Shown one piece after another: positions 49,474 to 60,671 of a stretch of 64,000 nt of DNA. The stretch spans positions 62,001-126,000 of the forward strand of contig NW_005178734.1 in assembly GCF_000350225.1 (NCBI RefSeq), given 5' to 3'. A program made the position numbers and the translations under genes. The notes beneath the pieces are model-generated. The model saw only the letters and a list, made by a program, of their open reading frames with translations. It was not told the DNA's origin and ran no database searches. The stretch's first letter is position 1. Each line of letters starts with the position of its first letter. The stretch is from Chondrus crispus. Its lineage: Eukaryota > Rhodophyta > Florideophyceae > Gigartinales > Gigartinaceae.

Positions 49474-50198
49474 GTTGACTTTGGGAAACCGACACAAGGC
49501 AGACCTGAGTGATTACTTGCCAGCGGGGTGCAGAAGGTAGAGATACCTTTGCAAGAGACATGGCAACGAAACGAGATGCGTTGCATATATACGTGCGGAA
49601 TCTTCCGAAGCGACTACGGAAACGAAGCAAAGAGGCAGGGGAGGTGGGGGGGCGCTGCTGACGAAGGATGGTTGGTGCAGGAATACAGCACGGTACACTC
49701 CCTCGGCCCTTACGCAAAACGAAGCCAATCAGTGACGCCAGGGATGCGACACTTGTACCCTACTGTATGCCTACGCGGGGGCGGAAGACAGCCTCACCCA
49801 AACAGCCAATCAGAAGGGCCAGCCAAGCAAATTCACTCCTTCTGCGCGCCTTCCCCATCCCCATACACATCTTGCAATACACCACTTTTACACGTGTCGT
49901 CCCCGGCAAGGACAAGTCCACTTCCTTCTCCGGGTCTCCGACTCACGGTGCGGTGCGACCGACCTTGCCGGTACGTGCCTGGCGCCCCAACTTGCAGATT
50001 GTCAGACCGCACAGGACGGTCTGTCCCGCAGGGAACAGACTTATAACCAACGAGCGACGACGAGTAAACGAGGAGTCATCGGTCTCCTACACAGATCTCA
50101 CCCCAACTTGCAGATCTCACCCCGATTCATTCTTGCTGGCCTCTCGTTTAAACCCTCGCACCGTGGGAGCCAACCCCTGACCCGAATACCGCCTCGTC
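49474..50198. promoter_or_regulatory. Divergent upstream region of mutarotase and SnoaL-like genes
   Basis: About 725 bp between divergent start codons. An approximate repeat (CCCCAACTTGCAGAT at 49988 and 50100) is visible. No protein-like frame on either strand. Confidence 0.4.
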
Positions 50199-50645
50199 AT
50201 GTCCGCCAAGACAACGCTGTGCGCGGCACTGACCCACGAAATCGAAGCCCTACACACTTTCTTTGAGGGCTGGTTCAACGGTACCCTGTCGAAGAATACC
50301 TTCGATTCCGCTTTCCTTCCTCGATTGGCGCTGGAGTTCACCATGATTCCCCCATCAGGCACGATCGCATCCCTGCCAGATCTGACCGGCAATCTCAGAA
50401 ACGCACACAACACGAGCCCTAGCCTTGAGATTGCCATCCAAAACGTCGTCATCCGCCAGACTTTTCCAGGACATGCCCTCGTCACATATGAGGAATGGCA
50501 ACGCACCAAGAAAGACCAAGGCCCGGAGATTACTGCCCGCGTCTCCACTGCACTGGTAGCCACCGGTGACACCCCGGTCTGGCTGCATTTACACGAGACC
50601 TGGATGAAACCTGAAAGTCCGCCATCCCGCTTCCTAGACTCCTGA
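50199..50645 (+). CDS. SnoaL/NTF2-fold-like small protein
   Basis: 148 residues from the ATG at 50199. The pattern of an N-terminal helix with ALTHEIEALHTFFEGWFNG, a PRLALEFTMIPPSG strand, VVIRQTFPGHALVTYEEWQ and a final WLHLHETWM strand fits the cone-shaped SnoaL-like/DUF4440 fold of the NTF2 superfamily. Members are diverse (isomerases, binding proteins), so function cannot be given. Single exon. Confidence 0.65.
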   Translation: MSAKTTLCAALTHEIEALHTFFEGWFNGTLSKNTFDSAFLPRLALEFTMIPPSGTIASLPDLTGNLRNAHNTSPSLEIAIQNVVIRQTFPGHALVTYEEWQRTKKDQGPEITARVSTALVATGDTPVWLHLHETWMKPESPPSRFLDS

Positions 50646-50697
50646 ATGCTTGCTTACGGTCCGGTACGCCTCTCTATCTCATAAGAAAGAAAGCATA

Positions 50698-50769
50698 CAG
50701 TATTGGAGATGAGAGTTTCAAGGCAAGCGCCCACAGTATTGGAGATGAGAGTCTCAAGGCAAGCGCCCC
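50698..50769. repeat. 36-bp tandem duplication
   Basis: CAGTATTGGAGATGAGAGT.TCAAGGCAAGCGCCC occurs at 50698 and 50734 with one T/C difference, a very recent duplication. Confidence 0.85.
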
Positions 50770-52490
50770 TTACAGTATGTTCATACACTGCGTTCATACA
50801 CTGCACTGTACTTTGTGTGTGGCAATAACATCAGACGTGGTGCTGATAGGGTACACTGCTTCGCATCTGGTCAGAAATGCGCCGTACGTTTTACAGTAGA
50901 CGACGAATCAAGCCAAACGAACCCAGCGATGTGAAAAAGAAACATGCTACACCAGAAACCGTACCATGTAAAGTCCTTTCCATAAACATGACCGACACTA
51001 CGTGGCATGAACTAGTTCTCGTCGATGCTTCCCCCATTAGTTCGCAATAAAGAGTCTGCCCATCCATAGTTGTCACAGTGAGGGAATTTAGCACAGTACG
51101 TCTCTTTTTAGCCGGCTCTTCTGCACTTCCTTTTATAGATGCTGTCAATTTTTGCAGCTTTCCTCCTCCATGGAAGCCAAAAGCAAAAGTAGAAGCCGAG
51201 AAAGTAAAACAGTACGTCTAAATTTACCACGCCAGAAGGTTCGAAAACTGCAACCACTCTCTAGCTGGGAGCTATTCTACGACATAACTGGTGAAGACAT
51301 ACCGAAAGCAGTTTCATAAAAAGCTATGAATTGATTTTCCGTTCAAATATCTATCTGCAAAACGAGCTCTCTATTCTTCGGAATACTTTAAATCGCTCAC
51401 CTAATGCTGTCTCTAAACACAAGCTTCACCGTACCATTTTGTATCAATGGCGGTGTGAAATCTGCATTGAATTCACATGCAATGCTGTAAAGAGCTAACA
51501 AAAAAAACTTGCATTAGTACACTCTGGATGTTATTGTCTGCCGCTTATCTTCATATCCTTTCACGTTTTTCGGTATCTCTAGTACAGCATTCTATAAAAA
51601 GCAGTTGTAACAGTGTCTTGTTTTCCCCAGTCTGGTTCTTTCGGGATCTCGAAAAGTCTTTTTATCGCTGCAGAGATAAATAAACTCTTATGACTATCTC
51701 TTTGGAGGTGAAGGTTTCTCAGAAACCTTCACCCATTAGTAAGGAACCAGAAAATATTTAAGCACTTGAGATGCCGATAGCTCGTCGTTTCACACGTACA
51801 GTTGTATGATTCATACTAGTTATTATGTAACACTGTGGTGTTCCGCCACGAAAGCATTAGTCAGATGTCATACAGCATGATTTCGTATGCATCTCTCTCC
51901 GTCATTTTTAGTCCAAACTCTCCTACGGAGTTCTCCTTCACTCTACAGTACTTAGTCCTCACGACGACTCCGAGAGAAGGAGAGAGGAGGAGGAGACACG
52001 ACAAGTAAACGACTCGTGCAACGAGGATTTTTACGCTCAACACTTTTCCTCGTCACATATTACTTCTATATAACCCTGTGGTCGCAACCTTTTCCAGGTC
52101 CCCGACTGCAAACGACTCTACTGATTCCATCTAGCTATATCCTATACCTCTCAATAGTTGGGAGAATACGTTAAATCCATAGGGCATTTCCACATGCAAA
52201 AGAAGAGCAGTATAGTTTACTAGATGTAGTTATTATACAACAATAAAAATACCGAACCCTCTTCATGCAATGAGTTTCATATTAGAGAGAGAATGAAAAA
52301 AGCTATGCAACGAGATGGAGAAAATGTTCGAACATATGTAGTCTCCTCTCCCCGAGGATTAGGAGTTTCTAAGAACATGCAGTAAAAAAATAAAAAAAAT
52401 AAAAAGTTTATTGAAGGGCATCCCCAGTCGGTTCGGTTCGCACACATGCACATGTAACGTATAGTCACATGGTATTGCCGCTCTTCACGA

Positions 52491-52573
52491 TACTCCGAAC
52501 CAGGTTCGAACTTGCAACCTCTGGAACTGTGGATACTGACCCAGCCATTGAAACCACTGAGCTACGAAGCCTC
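52491..52573 (-). other. tRNA-like sequence with A and B boxes (degenerate tRNA or SINE head)
   Basis: On the minus strand, GGCTTCG is followed by TAGCTCAGTGG (a consensus pol III A box and D arm) and, 42 bases later, AAGTTCGAACCTGG (a near-consensus B box and T loop) and CGGAGTA. The ends pair imperfectly and the T stem has a mismatch. I could not fold a convincing anticodon arm. An old tRNA gene, one with an intron, or the head of a tRNA-derived SINE would all fit. T-rich stretches follow about 85 bp downstream. Confidence 0.45.
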
Positions 52574-53256
52574 TGTGCTGGTGTTGAAATGCAATTGCAA
52601 TTCCTATTTAAAGTCTTACAAACACTCTGCTCTGAGTTCCACAAATCATTACTCAATAAAAATTATCTAAACCACACAAGTTGCTGATAAATCAAACTTT
52701 CCATGTGGGTTTCATTTTTTGAGACAAGTAATTAAAACATTAGTCAATCATCAGGCCTTCCAAAGTTTTCTTGGGATCATATCCTACTCTTCATGGTTTG
52801 AAGATAAAATAGCAGATATGGCAGAAGTATAGAAATGTTCGTGGAATTTGTAACTGTGAAGCTCAATATAAAAATTGGTGGTGCACCTGCTTCTTGTGCT
52901 TTGCTCCAGAACCATTCAGGTCCAGAGTCTATTGCCTTGGCTTCGCAATTGCCTCTGCGACGTGGCCTGCCGATTCGTCACTGGTAGAAATGAATGCTGT
53001 ACCCTGTACTGTACCGAAATGCAGAAGAGGATTATGATTGGTTGAACAAATGTTTATCATACCCACTTCACATGCATTGTACAGCCCAGAATTATCATGC
53101 TCGATCTCAGGAGTATGATACGCTGTAAAGCAGTCGGAAAAGTTGCGGCTCATTTGTGCGCCGACGGCATGTTTGTGTTGCTGGGACAATGATTCGGACC
53201 GACTTGCGTAAACAACACAGCTTTTCTTTTAAACGAACCGCTTTTGTAGCTGAGAA

Positions 53257-54717
53257 ATGGTCAGCCAAAGTGCCTTTGTCTCTACTACGGAGCGCATTCG
53301 TGCCCTTGAGAAGAGTTTTCATGCGGAAGGTGTGAAACATGCGAACAACTTAGTTGAAATTCTCAAGCATGTTACACCTGGTGATCCAGGCTGCACCAGA
53401 GCAATTCATGCTAGTCGTCGTATACTGACTGCACTAGAAAAACTTGCGGCACTAGAAGATGTTCTTCGCAAATGGACGCAAGAGCGTCGTGCAGATTACG
53501 CTTCCGCTCTCATTGCTATACTCGCTTCCGCTGCGGCATCCGAGCTGGAAAAGGAGACTGCCATTACGGGCGCCGCACTTACACATGCAACAATCTGGTC
53601 CACGTTTCTGAAATGCGCAATGGAAGGGAAAGCGGAAAAGACACAGAAAGACGTCATTCTGGATTGCTTTGTAAAACGTTTTGGGGATTTGAGATTGACT
53701 GCGATGCATCTGGTGAAAGCGAGAGCTGGGGATTTGGACATGCGTTTAGAAGTGATGCGCTATTGTGCAGGCCCTACTGAGCAGAAAGCAGCGAGAAAAT
53801 CGGATGTGAAGGTTACGGACAAGGATCTTCGAAAGGCTTTTGGAGCAGCGTGGGTGTCATTGGTAGCGGACAAGAGTTTGTCATCAGAACACCGCCGCGA
53901 TATTCTCGAGCGGGTTCCCACCGAGCTTATTCCCAATATGTCAGACCCCTTGGTGCTAGCTGATTTTTTGAACGATTCATATAACAATGGAAAGGATGTC
54001 TCCGTGGCAACAACTGCGTTAGACGGGTTGTTTGTTTTGATATCGAAACACGGATTGGATTACCCCTTGTTTTACCCAAAACTATATGCACTCATGTCAC
54101 CAGATGCATTGTTTTATGCGAATGGGAGGAAGAGATTCTTAGAACTGTCTGCATTGTTTTTGCGCCAAGGCGCCATGCTTCCCGGGGGTATGGTCGCCGC
54201 TTTCGTAAAACGGCTTACCAGACGGGCCCTCATGGCTCCTACAGAGGGCGCCCTCTGGTGTCTCAGGCTCGCAGTCGACCTGCTGTACAAGCATCCCAAC
54301 GTTTCCTACATCGTCCATCGGACGGTGAACCTTTTTGACGGTACTAATACCACTGGGTCCGTCGGCAAGAAACGTCCTCGGACTGACACGACTAAAGACC
54401 CCTTCGATGATGAGGAACTTGATCCTCAAGCAAGCAAGGCAGACGAGAGTTCGTTATGGGAGCTGGAAGTGCTAGCAGACCACATCTCTCCGGCTGTTTC
54501 GAGACTGGTGACGTCGTTTTCAAAGGATGTCCGAAAGAACCCTCCAGCACCACCAGGCGTCCTCTCCGATTACACAGGTCTCAGTTTCGAAGATACGTTC
54601 CAAGCCGAATTCAAACGACGAGCCAAATCGTCACATCTTGCGTATGACATGCCTGGGCGGGGACCAGGCGTGGAAGAGATAGGAAAAAAGCTTCAGCCCT
54701 GCATGGAGTGGGCGTAG
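53257..54717 (+). CDS. NOC4: Nucleolar complex protein 4 (NOC4/UTP19)
   Basis: 486 residues, single exon, ATG at 53257. NOC4 pairs with NOP14 and is needed for 40S subunit assembly and export from the nucleolus. The N-terminal half is alpha-helical and HEAT-like. The CBF/NOC domain (about 245-375) is clear: ALDGLFVLISKHGLDYPLFYPKLY, FLELSALFLRQGAMLPGG, AAFVKRLTRRALMAP and ALWCLRLAVDLLYKHPN. The C-terminus is shorter than in yeast but includes the DPFDDEELDPQ..SSLWELEVLADH segment typical of the family. The gene is tail to tail with NOP53, 191 bp apart. Confidence 0.92.
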   Translation: MVSQSAFVSTTERIRALEKSFHAEGVKHANNLVEILKHVTPGDPGCTRAIHASRRILTALEKLAALEDVLRKWTQERRADYASALIAILASAAASELEKETAITGAALTHATIWSTFLKCAMEGKAEKTQKDVILDCFVKRFGDLRLTAMHLVKARAGDLDMRLEVMRYCAGPTEQKAARKSDVKVTDKDLRKAFGAAWVSLVADKSLSSEHRRDILERVPTELIPNMSDPLVLADFLNDSYNNGKDVSVATTALDGLFVLISKHGLDYPLFYPKLYALMSPDALFYANGRKRFLELSALFLRQGAMLPGGMVAAFVKRLTRRALMAPTEGALWCLRLAVDLLYKHPNVSYIVHRTVNLFDGTNTTGSVGKKRPRTDTTKDPFDDEELDPQASKADESSLWELEVLADHISPAVSRLVTSFSKDVRKNPPAPPGVLSDYTGLSFEDTFQAEFKRRAKSSHLAYDMPGRGPGVEEIGKKLQPCMEWA

Positions 54718-54908
54718 GGCTTCATATTTAGGGTTTCTGCGTTGCAGTGAGAAGTGTATTCTTTAACGAGGATAAAACTATCTTATCGAGCAGGTGCCAA
54801 TAACAACTCTCTTTTGTACAGAACGTATCCTGGACAGTGGTATCGAAAAGGGGCTCGTGGACGTTATTCATAAACAGGAAGTTGCCACTGCTAAATAGGA
54901 CGAGACCT

Positions 54909-56255
54909 TTACAAGATTGCTTTCTTTCCATTCCTCCAAAATGTCATATTAGACCGACTGCCCCTACCCTTCCTCTTCCGTTTATCCTTACGCTCATCTT
55001 GTCTCTTTGCTTGCTCCATCCTCCAAATTTCTTTCGGAAGGACTTTTGGTGGCGCGATGAGGCCCCGGCGTTCGAAACTAACAAAACGATCCCTCAGCAA
55101 CGGGTTCGCAATTGGCATTTTCACACGACGCATACTTTCGGAGAGTTCGGCACTCAACGTCACTGGTTCAACAACAGTTTCATTGCGGACCTTTTGACCT
55201 GCCACCTTTGCGAAAATAGGTTCGTGGACCTTTTTTGCTGGTGGTGGGTTCTCGCGCAACTGCCGGAGCTTTTCCTCACCGCTTAGCTTATCTGCTAGCT
55301 TCTTTGCTTCTCGGGCAATTTCATCGACATTCTGAAGCTCTGCTACTCGCCTCGCCGATGCCTTCTTCTTGGCAATGTTCGATACCATCTCACGTTTCCG
55401 AGCTTCTTTATGCCGCTGGGATCTTGTCTTCCGTTGCGGAACAGTTCTTATAATTGAATCCTCGTCATCACTGCTTTCGCTATCATCTGGTGCATCAGAA
55501 GCAGCCTTCATACCGGTGCCAAGGACCTCCCCTTCTGTGCTTTCCGCCAGCAAAGCCGGATCGAACTTCATCTTTGTCGCAGTCCACTCGTCATCATCGT
55601 CCTTCCGTACGATGTCAGCTAGAGCTTCTCCAAGCTTGTCCTGGTGGTCTCCATGAGTCGGATTAATGCTCATACCCTGTGCGGGGTGAATGACAGAGGG
55701 CGCAGAGCGGTGAATCACATTCACCTTTCCTTCTAAACGTCTGCGGTTTTGACTGATTTCGTCAGCCACCTTCCGCGACATCTCCCCATTCCAGACGTCC
55801 TCCATCCCATCTTTGTGCAGCTTCTGTTGACGAATGACTTCACTCCGGTTCCCGACATGACCACGGGGCTTGTCAAACTTTCGCTTCGCCAAAATTTCCA
55901 CTTCCACAATTCCGAGGCCCTTTTTTTTCCTCTTGCCAGCTAAGTCTGACGTGCTGGCAATAGGCACACTTTTTCCGAGGGCGCCTTCGGATTTGCGCAC
56001 TTTCGGTACTGCTCTTCGGGCGCGTTTCGCCGCACGGCGGTCCTCTGCAGCCTGCGCAAGCAGCTCTTGCTGCACTTCCGCCTTTTCTTTCCCCCTGCGG
56101 TCTTCGACAAACAGCTCAGTGTCGGGCACACTTGCAGAGATGACTTTCCCAAGTGTCTTTCGCTCTCTTGCTCCGCGAATACGACCATCCTCAATTGCAG
56201 CCGCAACGCGGTTCCCGCGATCTCTCCTCTTGCGCTTCGTTCCAGCGCTAACCAT
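54909..56255 (-). CDS. NOP53: Ribosome biogenesis factor NOP53 (GLTSCR2/PICT1)
   Basis: 448 residues from the ATG at 56255; an upstream TTG in frame is not used. NOP53 recruits the exosome-associated helicase Mtr4 to pre-60S particles for 5.8S rRNA trimming. The N-terminus is very basic (GTKRKRRDRGNR). The family core is visible: KFDKPRGHVGNRSEVIR, then APSVIHPAQGMSINPTHGDHQ (about 190-215), an acidic stretch, a Lys-rich coiled coil, and the conserved C-terminal VTLSAELSESMRRVK...LLRDRFVSFERRGLI block. Single exon. Neighbour NOC4 acts in the small-subunit branch of the same process; the shared place may be chance. Confidence 0.9.
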   Translation of the reverse strand: MVSAGTKRKRRDRGNRVAAAIEDGRIRGARERKTLGKVISASVPDTELFVEDRRGKEKAEVQQELLAQAAEDRRAAKRARRAVPKVRKSEGALGKSVPIASTSDLAGKRKKKGLGIVEVEILAKRKFDKPRGHVGNRSEVIRQQKLHKDGMEDVWNGEMSRKVADEISQNRRRLEGKVNVIHRSAPSVIHPAQGMSINPTHGDHQDKLGEALADIVRKDDDDEWTATKMKFDPALLAESTEGEVLGTGMKAASDAPDDSESSDDEDSIIRTVPQRKTRSQRHKEARKREMVSNIAKKKASARRVAELQNVDEIAREAKKLADKLSGEEKLRQLRENPPPAKKVHEPIFAKVAGQKVRNETVVEPVTLSAELSESMRRVKMPIANPLLRDRFVSFERRGLIAPPKVLPKEIWRMEQAKRQDERKDKRKRKGRGSRSNMTFWRNGKKAIL

Positions 56256-56445
56256 TTTGGCTCCTCTCAACTAAGACAAAAATGAGCAGGTAGAAGATGT
56301 GACGTAAAAGCCATTCGAGGTTGACGCCCGTACCTCTGCGATTGCCACAGGATTCCTGTGTTACCGCCGTCGCCTTCGGAAACGTGACAGAAAAGTGGGT
56401 ACAGTACACGTGTACAATACAACGAGCATCTGCTTTTTTATTGGG

Positions 56446-57100
56446 TACAGGGGGGGACGCGCAATAGTGCCGCTTTCATTATTGCCACCCTCGAATTAGT
56501 GCCGCCAAAACCGGCAGACACAGGTTCTGCCACGTGTCATGCACGACGTCGTCATCGGCCACTCCTCATGCGCCTCAGCTCAATTGGTGACGTGATGGCA
56601 CCTCACTCAAAGACCCTAACATGAATCCTGAAAAGATCGCCAAAGCGAAGCGTACGCGCCTTACGATTGCACAGAAAATCGAGGTTGGGCATCTGCTGCA
56701 GGTCGGAAAGTTGGTCGAAATGAAACAGAAATTGATAAATCTATGGTGGATGGTACAGTAGGGTTTCACTCCCGACTGAGCCTGGTGCCAGAAGACGGTC
56801 TTGCAGAAACTGCAGAATTCTGCAGGAAAGATGTGGAGGAATGGATTGAGATCGAGACTAACGAGCTTGTGGCAGAAGCTTCTATTAGTGATGCTTGCGA
56901 TTCAATACATTATGGTGGAGAGCTACAGAATCAGTCTGCCAGTGATGCTATGATGGATGATTGTGGCAGAAGACGAGTGTGAAATTACGGAGAGGCGGGC
57001 CGTACCGAGTGCTGTAGTGCTAGCAAGGTTGTTTGGGTCTTTGGAGAGTCTGGGTGTGGACTCCACACTGTGGAGTGCGATGTGAGCAATGCCTTATCGC
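56446..57100 (+). mobile_element. Second pogo-like transposon relic
   Basis: TA-CAGGGGGGG at 56446-56457 and TAGTGCCGC words mirror the relic at 45770. A 46-codon frame (56621-56761) encodes AKRTRLTIAQKIEVGHLLQ, a CENP-B/pogo HTH start, then a stop. A second frame (56743-56982), with an acidic C-terminus-like product, may be the other end of the lost gene. The right terminus is not identified. Confidence 0.45.
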
Positions 57101-57148
57101 ACTTGACAGTCAGTGACCCCCTGATTTTATTCCGCAAAGCCACGAGGT

Positions 57149-60100
57149 ATGATAAAATTTGGTATGATATGTGATCTGGACCCACGCCGCCGCGCCATCG
57201 CCAGATGCGGTTTTGGCTCTCACTTCAAAACCGCAACTACGTCGCTCGTTTTCAGCCGTATTCTCAGAAGCGACATCGGAATCACCGTGACTGGAGCATT
57301 GGCAGTAATGTTGAGCTGCACTCCAGAACTTTTTGGGGCCGTGCAAAGGAATAATGAACTCTGTGCGCAATGTCGTACCGGACCCTTCAGGTGGCAGACA
57401 ACGACAAACGCGCACCTGTTTCGCTTGCGAAACCTCGCATGAGAAAAAACCGAGTCTTCCAGTGACGTTGACTCCAAATCAGATTCGTGCGCGAGCACAC
57501 TGTAGACACTGGGCACCTACGTAACCATTTTTCCGTGCTCAATGACTTGAAAGATCAAGTTGTTTGTTACGTACTCACTGTCGCGATAGGAAGATTGGTT
57601 GTAACGTACTGCGTAACCCCAGGAAGCATAGAAAATCATCTGTGAGAGCTCTTCTGGCATGGAAGACCAGGTGTGATCCTAGAGCTGGCAAACGCGTGGG
57701 AAGATTGTGTGATGTTTGTCAATCTCTCGACGACAAGTATGTGCCCTATTCTAAAAATGAAATCGCAGGACCTCCAAGCTATCGAGGACGTAATCCAAGT
57801 CAGGACTGGACTCTTTTCAATTTGACAAGAGATTCTGGACAAATTAAAAACGAATTTGTCAAGGAAATGTGCCGTTTGTCAGGTTGTAACCCAACTATTG
57901 CAATCAATCTAATTGAAGACCCATCAAAAGCTTTTCTGTGCTATTATCATTTGAACCACAGTAATTATGCTCAAAAGGCTTCCAGAAAGCTTTGGGAACT
58001 GAGAAATGGGCTAGAACTGTGCTTTTTAGCAAAGTAGGATGTCTGTTTAGCAACAAGGGGAACCATGAAAGGCACTGGAAGGTGCCTTTGTTTGATACAG
58101 ATAATCTGCATTCCTTGGAAGACTGTTATGATTTCGAAGAGAATGTCTTGTTTCATTCGCAAGGCGTGTTCATTGTGCTCGATGCCATGGGAAATAATTG
58201 TTGCAGGAGCTGCCTGTATATCGTGACTGAAGGACAGAGAGGTGCCGTTGACGAGGTTTGTCTTCGATCTATGGGCTGTGTTGTCGATCGTTAGCTAGTA
58301 AGGTGCATTATGTACTCTCTCCAAGATGATTCGACACCTGAAAAGAATAGCTTATTCAATGATGCGGCTATCAAATATATGTCTGTATTGGCCAACAAGC
58401 TCAGGGTATCGTGCATCGTGTCTAATACAAGCGGAGCATCTCCCATTCGATTATTGCGATTTTCTGAAGTTTCGAAATTACGAAAAGAGCTCTGCTACTT
58501 TCACACGCATAACAGCTCTACAACGAAGCATGATATCGACAACAGAACTCTTCAGAAGAGAGTTGAGTTCGTACTGGCTGGAAAGGGTATAATTTTGAAG
58601 AAACTCAGCTACCGGCTAGGATTTTACATTTCCCTGAGTAACCTCGATACGGTGATAAGCTCTATCGCTCTGTCCATGGCCCCAAACCTATCTCAAGTTA
58701 CAAGGCCATCCGCTTCAGAGTTGAAAACGCGTTTGAATGCTGTTTCCAAGCATTTCATGGCACAAAAAGATAAATACTGGAACGGAGACTGGTCTTTGTC
58801 GTCTGAGGTAGGTGCTATTCCAGGGCCTCTATGGACTGATGTTGTGCTACAAATGGCTTCTACCAGACGCATAGTCGCCTGGTCTGTGGAATCTAAAGCT
58901 GTTGGTACAACCCTTCAAAATGTATTTCCTGTTTGGAATGCTGAAGCCTTGCCGAATCCTTCAATTGAGCAATGTCTCAACTCTACGTCCGACTATACTC
59001 GGACTGATCTACTCTTGTGTATCCGGGTTTTAAAGGTGATAGAGCAGATGGTTCACTCGCGAATCAATGGCATTGCTGCGGGTCCTCTGACTATTTCGAT
59101 ATCGATTAGCGGTATCTGTGAGGTAAGCCCGTCATTCGTGTCTGTTCTGAATGCTATGAGCGTGTTTCTGTCATGCAATGTTACGGAAAAATACCGACTG
59201 AGACCCATTGCTGACAGAGAAAGAGCAGGCCCACGGGATTGGCAGACCTCAGACCCTGTTGCTATACCTGTCCTTCAGTTCGATAACTGGGATATAAAAC
59301 CTCTACACGCCGTAAAAGTAGATGGGAAAGCAATGCCAAAAGTTAATGGTTCGTTGCTGCAAGGTGTTACGAAGAAGAGATCGAGAGATTTTGCGGCTTC
59401 GGAACGGAACAAACAGAAGAAAACGAAAACGAAGTTGAGGGACATTTCTGGATGGAAAAGTGTAAGGGTGCTCGGGACAAGGGACCAGTTCATTCGTAAC
59501 TTTATCAAAGAGGAACATGGGGAAATACTTAAGCAATTCAATGACATTGTGTTTGGATTGTCATCTCTATACAGGGCTGCTCTCCTGGGAGGGAGTGACG
59601 TGAAAGATGGAGAGTACAATACCCGTGTGCAAGATCAGTTCGAGACGGAGTTGAGAAAAGGGCCGGTGAACTTTCGAACACTACTTTTGTCAGCCTTTAA
59701 ACCACACGGTGGGAGAAATGTCATGGATGAAGATCTTTTAGATCGACAAGTGGTGTACGTAGATATTAGCAGGGACAGTGCTGCGGATATTTTCACTGTG
59801 CGGAGATTCTTGGGTATCATTGAGGAACAATTGCAACCAGGCACGCAAAATCGCCCTCGATTTGTTATTATCGGTGGCGACCAGCCTTCCTACAAAACGT
59901 TCTGTGACTTGTGGTTGAATTCATGGTGGAAAAATAGGGATGCGAGTAGTTCATCCTCGAACAGAACAGTACATGGAGATACAGGCCTAAAACGAGGAAA
60001 GCTACAATTGCATGAATGGTTAGTGCCTTTTCCAGGCTACTTTCATGCGGAGAAGCAGGTAATGTATGCCTTGTGCAAGGAATTGCTCGATGGACTTGGG

Positions 60101-60601
60101 TTGGAACAGTTGGCGAGAGGTGCGGGACTGTCCAAGTCCCACGTCTTGCACATTATCAATCACTCTCATGCGCGCAACAATCGGGCGGTACTGTTCAACT
60201 TTGCATGTGCTATGGTGATACATGTTACTGACCTCCTTGTTTTAGAAGACGAGCATGTCGCTAAAAGCATGTCTGCTCTTCATTGCTCTGCCCGCGCGAA
60301 GGTTGTGACCAGTGACAGTACCGCCATGTCCACACACAGGACCAAACAAAAAATATTTCATGGTTGCGCTAATGAGAGTGAAAGACGATCCAAGTCTGGC
60401 TACGTTAAAAAGTTGTACAAAGAAACCTCCGACATTGTTACTGCTGCCGTATTAGAGACAGGACGAGTTATCAGGACCGAGTCGAGGAGAACTTCTGCAA
60501 TGGACCTAACGGAAAGCACTTTATTGGAACACTCCTACTTTCCTGCCTTCTTCCCACCATTGGATTCCACGTTTTATCCAGAACGGGGCATTCGGACTTG
60601 A
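57149..60601 (+). pseudogene. Decayed transposon gene (large C-terminal ORF 58310-60601)
   Basis: Plus-strand frames add up to one old gene. An early part (57333-57524) has TRTCFACETSH..KKP and HCRHW, a Cys/His-rich start. The next (57564-58037) has GRLCDVCQSL and continues in the same frame after either a stop or a short intron. A frame change near 57980-58030 leads to the frame of 57992-58294; an in-frame TAG at 58292-58294 separates that from the 763-codon ORF beginning 58310. The long ORF holds RPRFVIIGGDQPSYKTF, LHEWLVPFPGYFHAEKQVMY and FNFACAMVIHVTDLL, resembling the GDQ-motif transposon-borne proteins grouped as DUF6589; that family call is weak. It is probably inactive, though the 2.3-kb tail is intact. 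Confidence 0.55.
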
Positions 60602-60671
60602 ATGAGGCGTTCTGGTTCAAGCAGAATACCGTTCTGCACTCCTCGAATCACCTTAAATACCAGGAGCTATC

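Larger units (their letters stand above)
50646..53256. other. AT-rich intergenic region
   Basis: 2.6 kb with no protein-like frame. It contains a 36-bp tandem duplication (50698-50769: CAGTATTGGAGATGAGAGT repeated) and a tRNA-like sequence at 52491-52573. Low-complexity T/A runs occur at 52380-52410. Confidence 0.5.
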
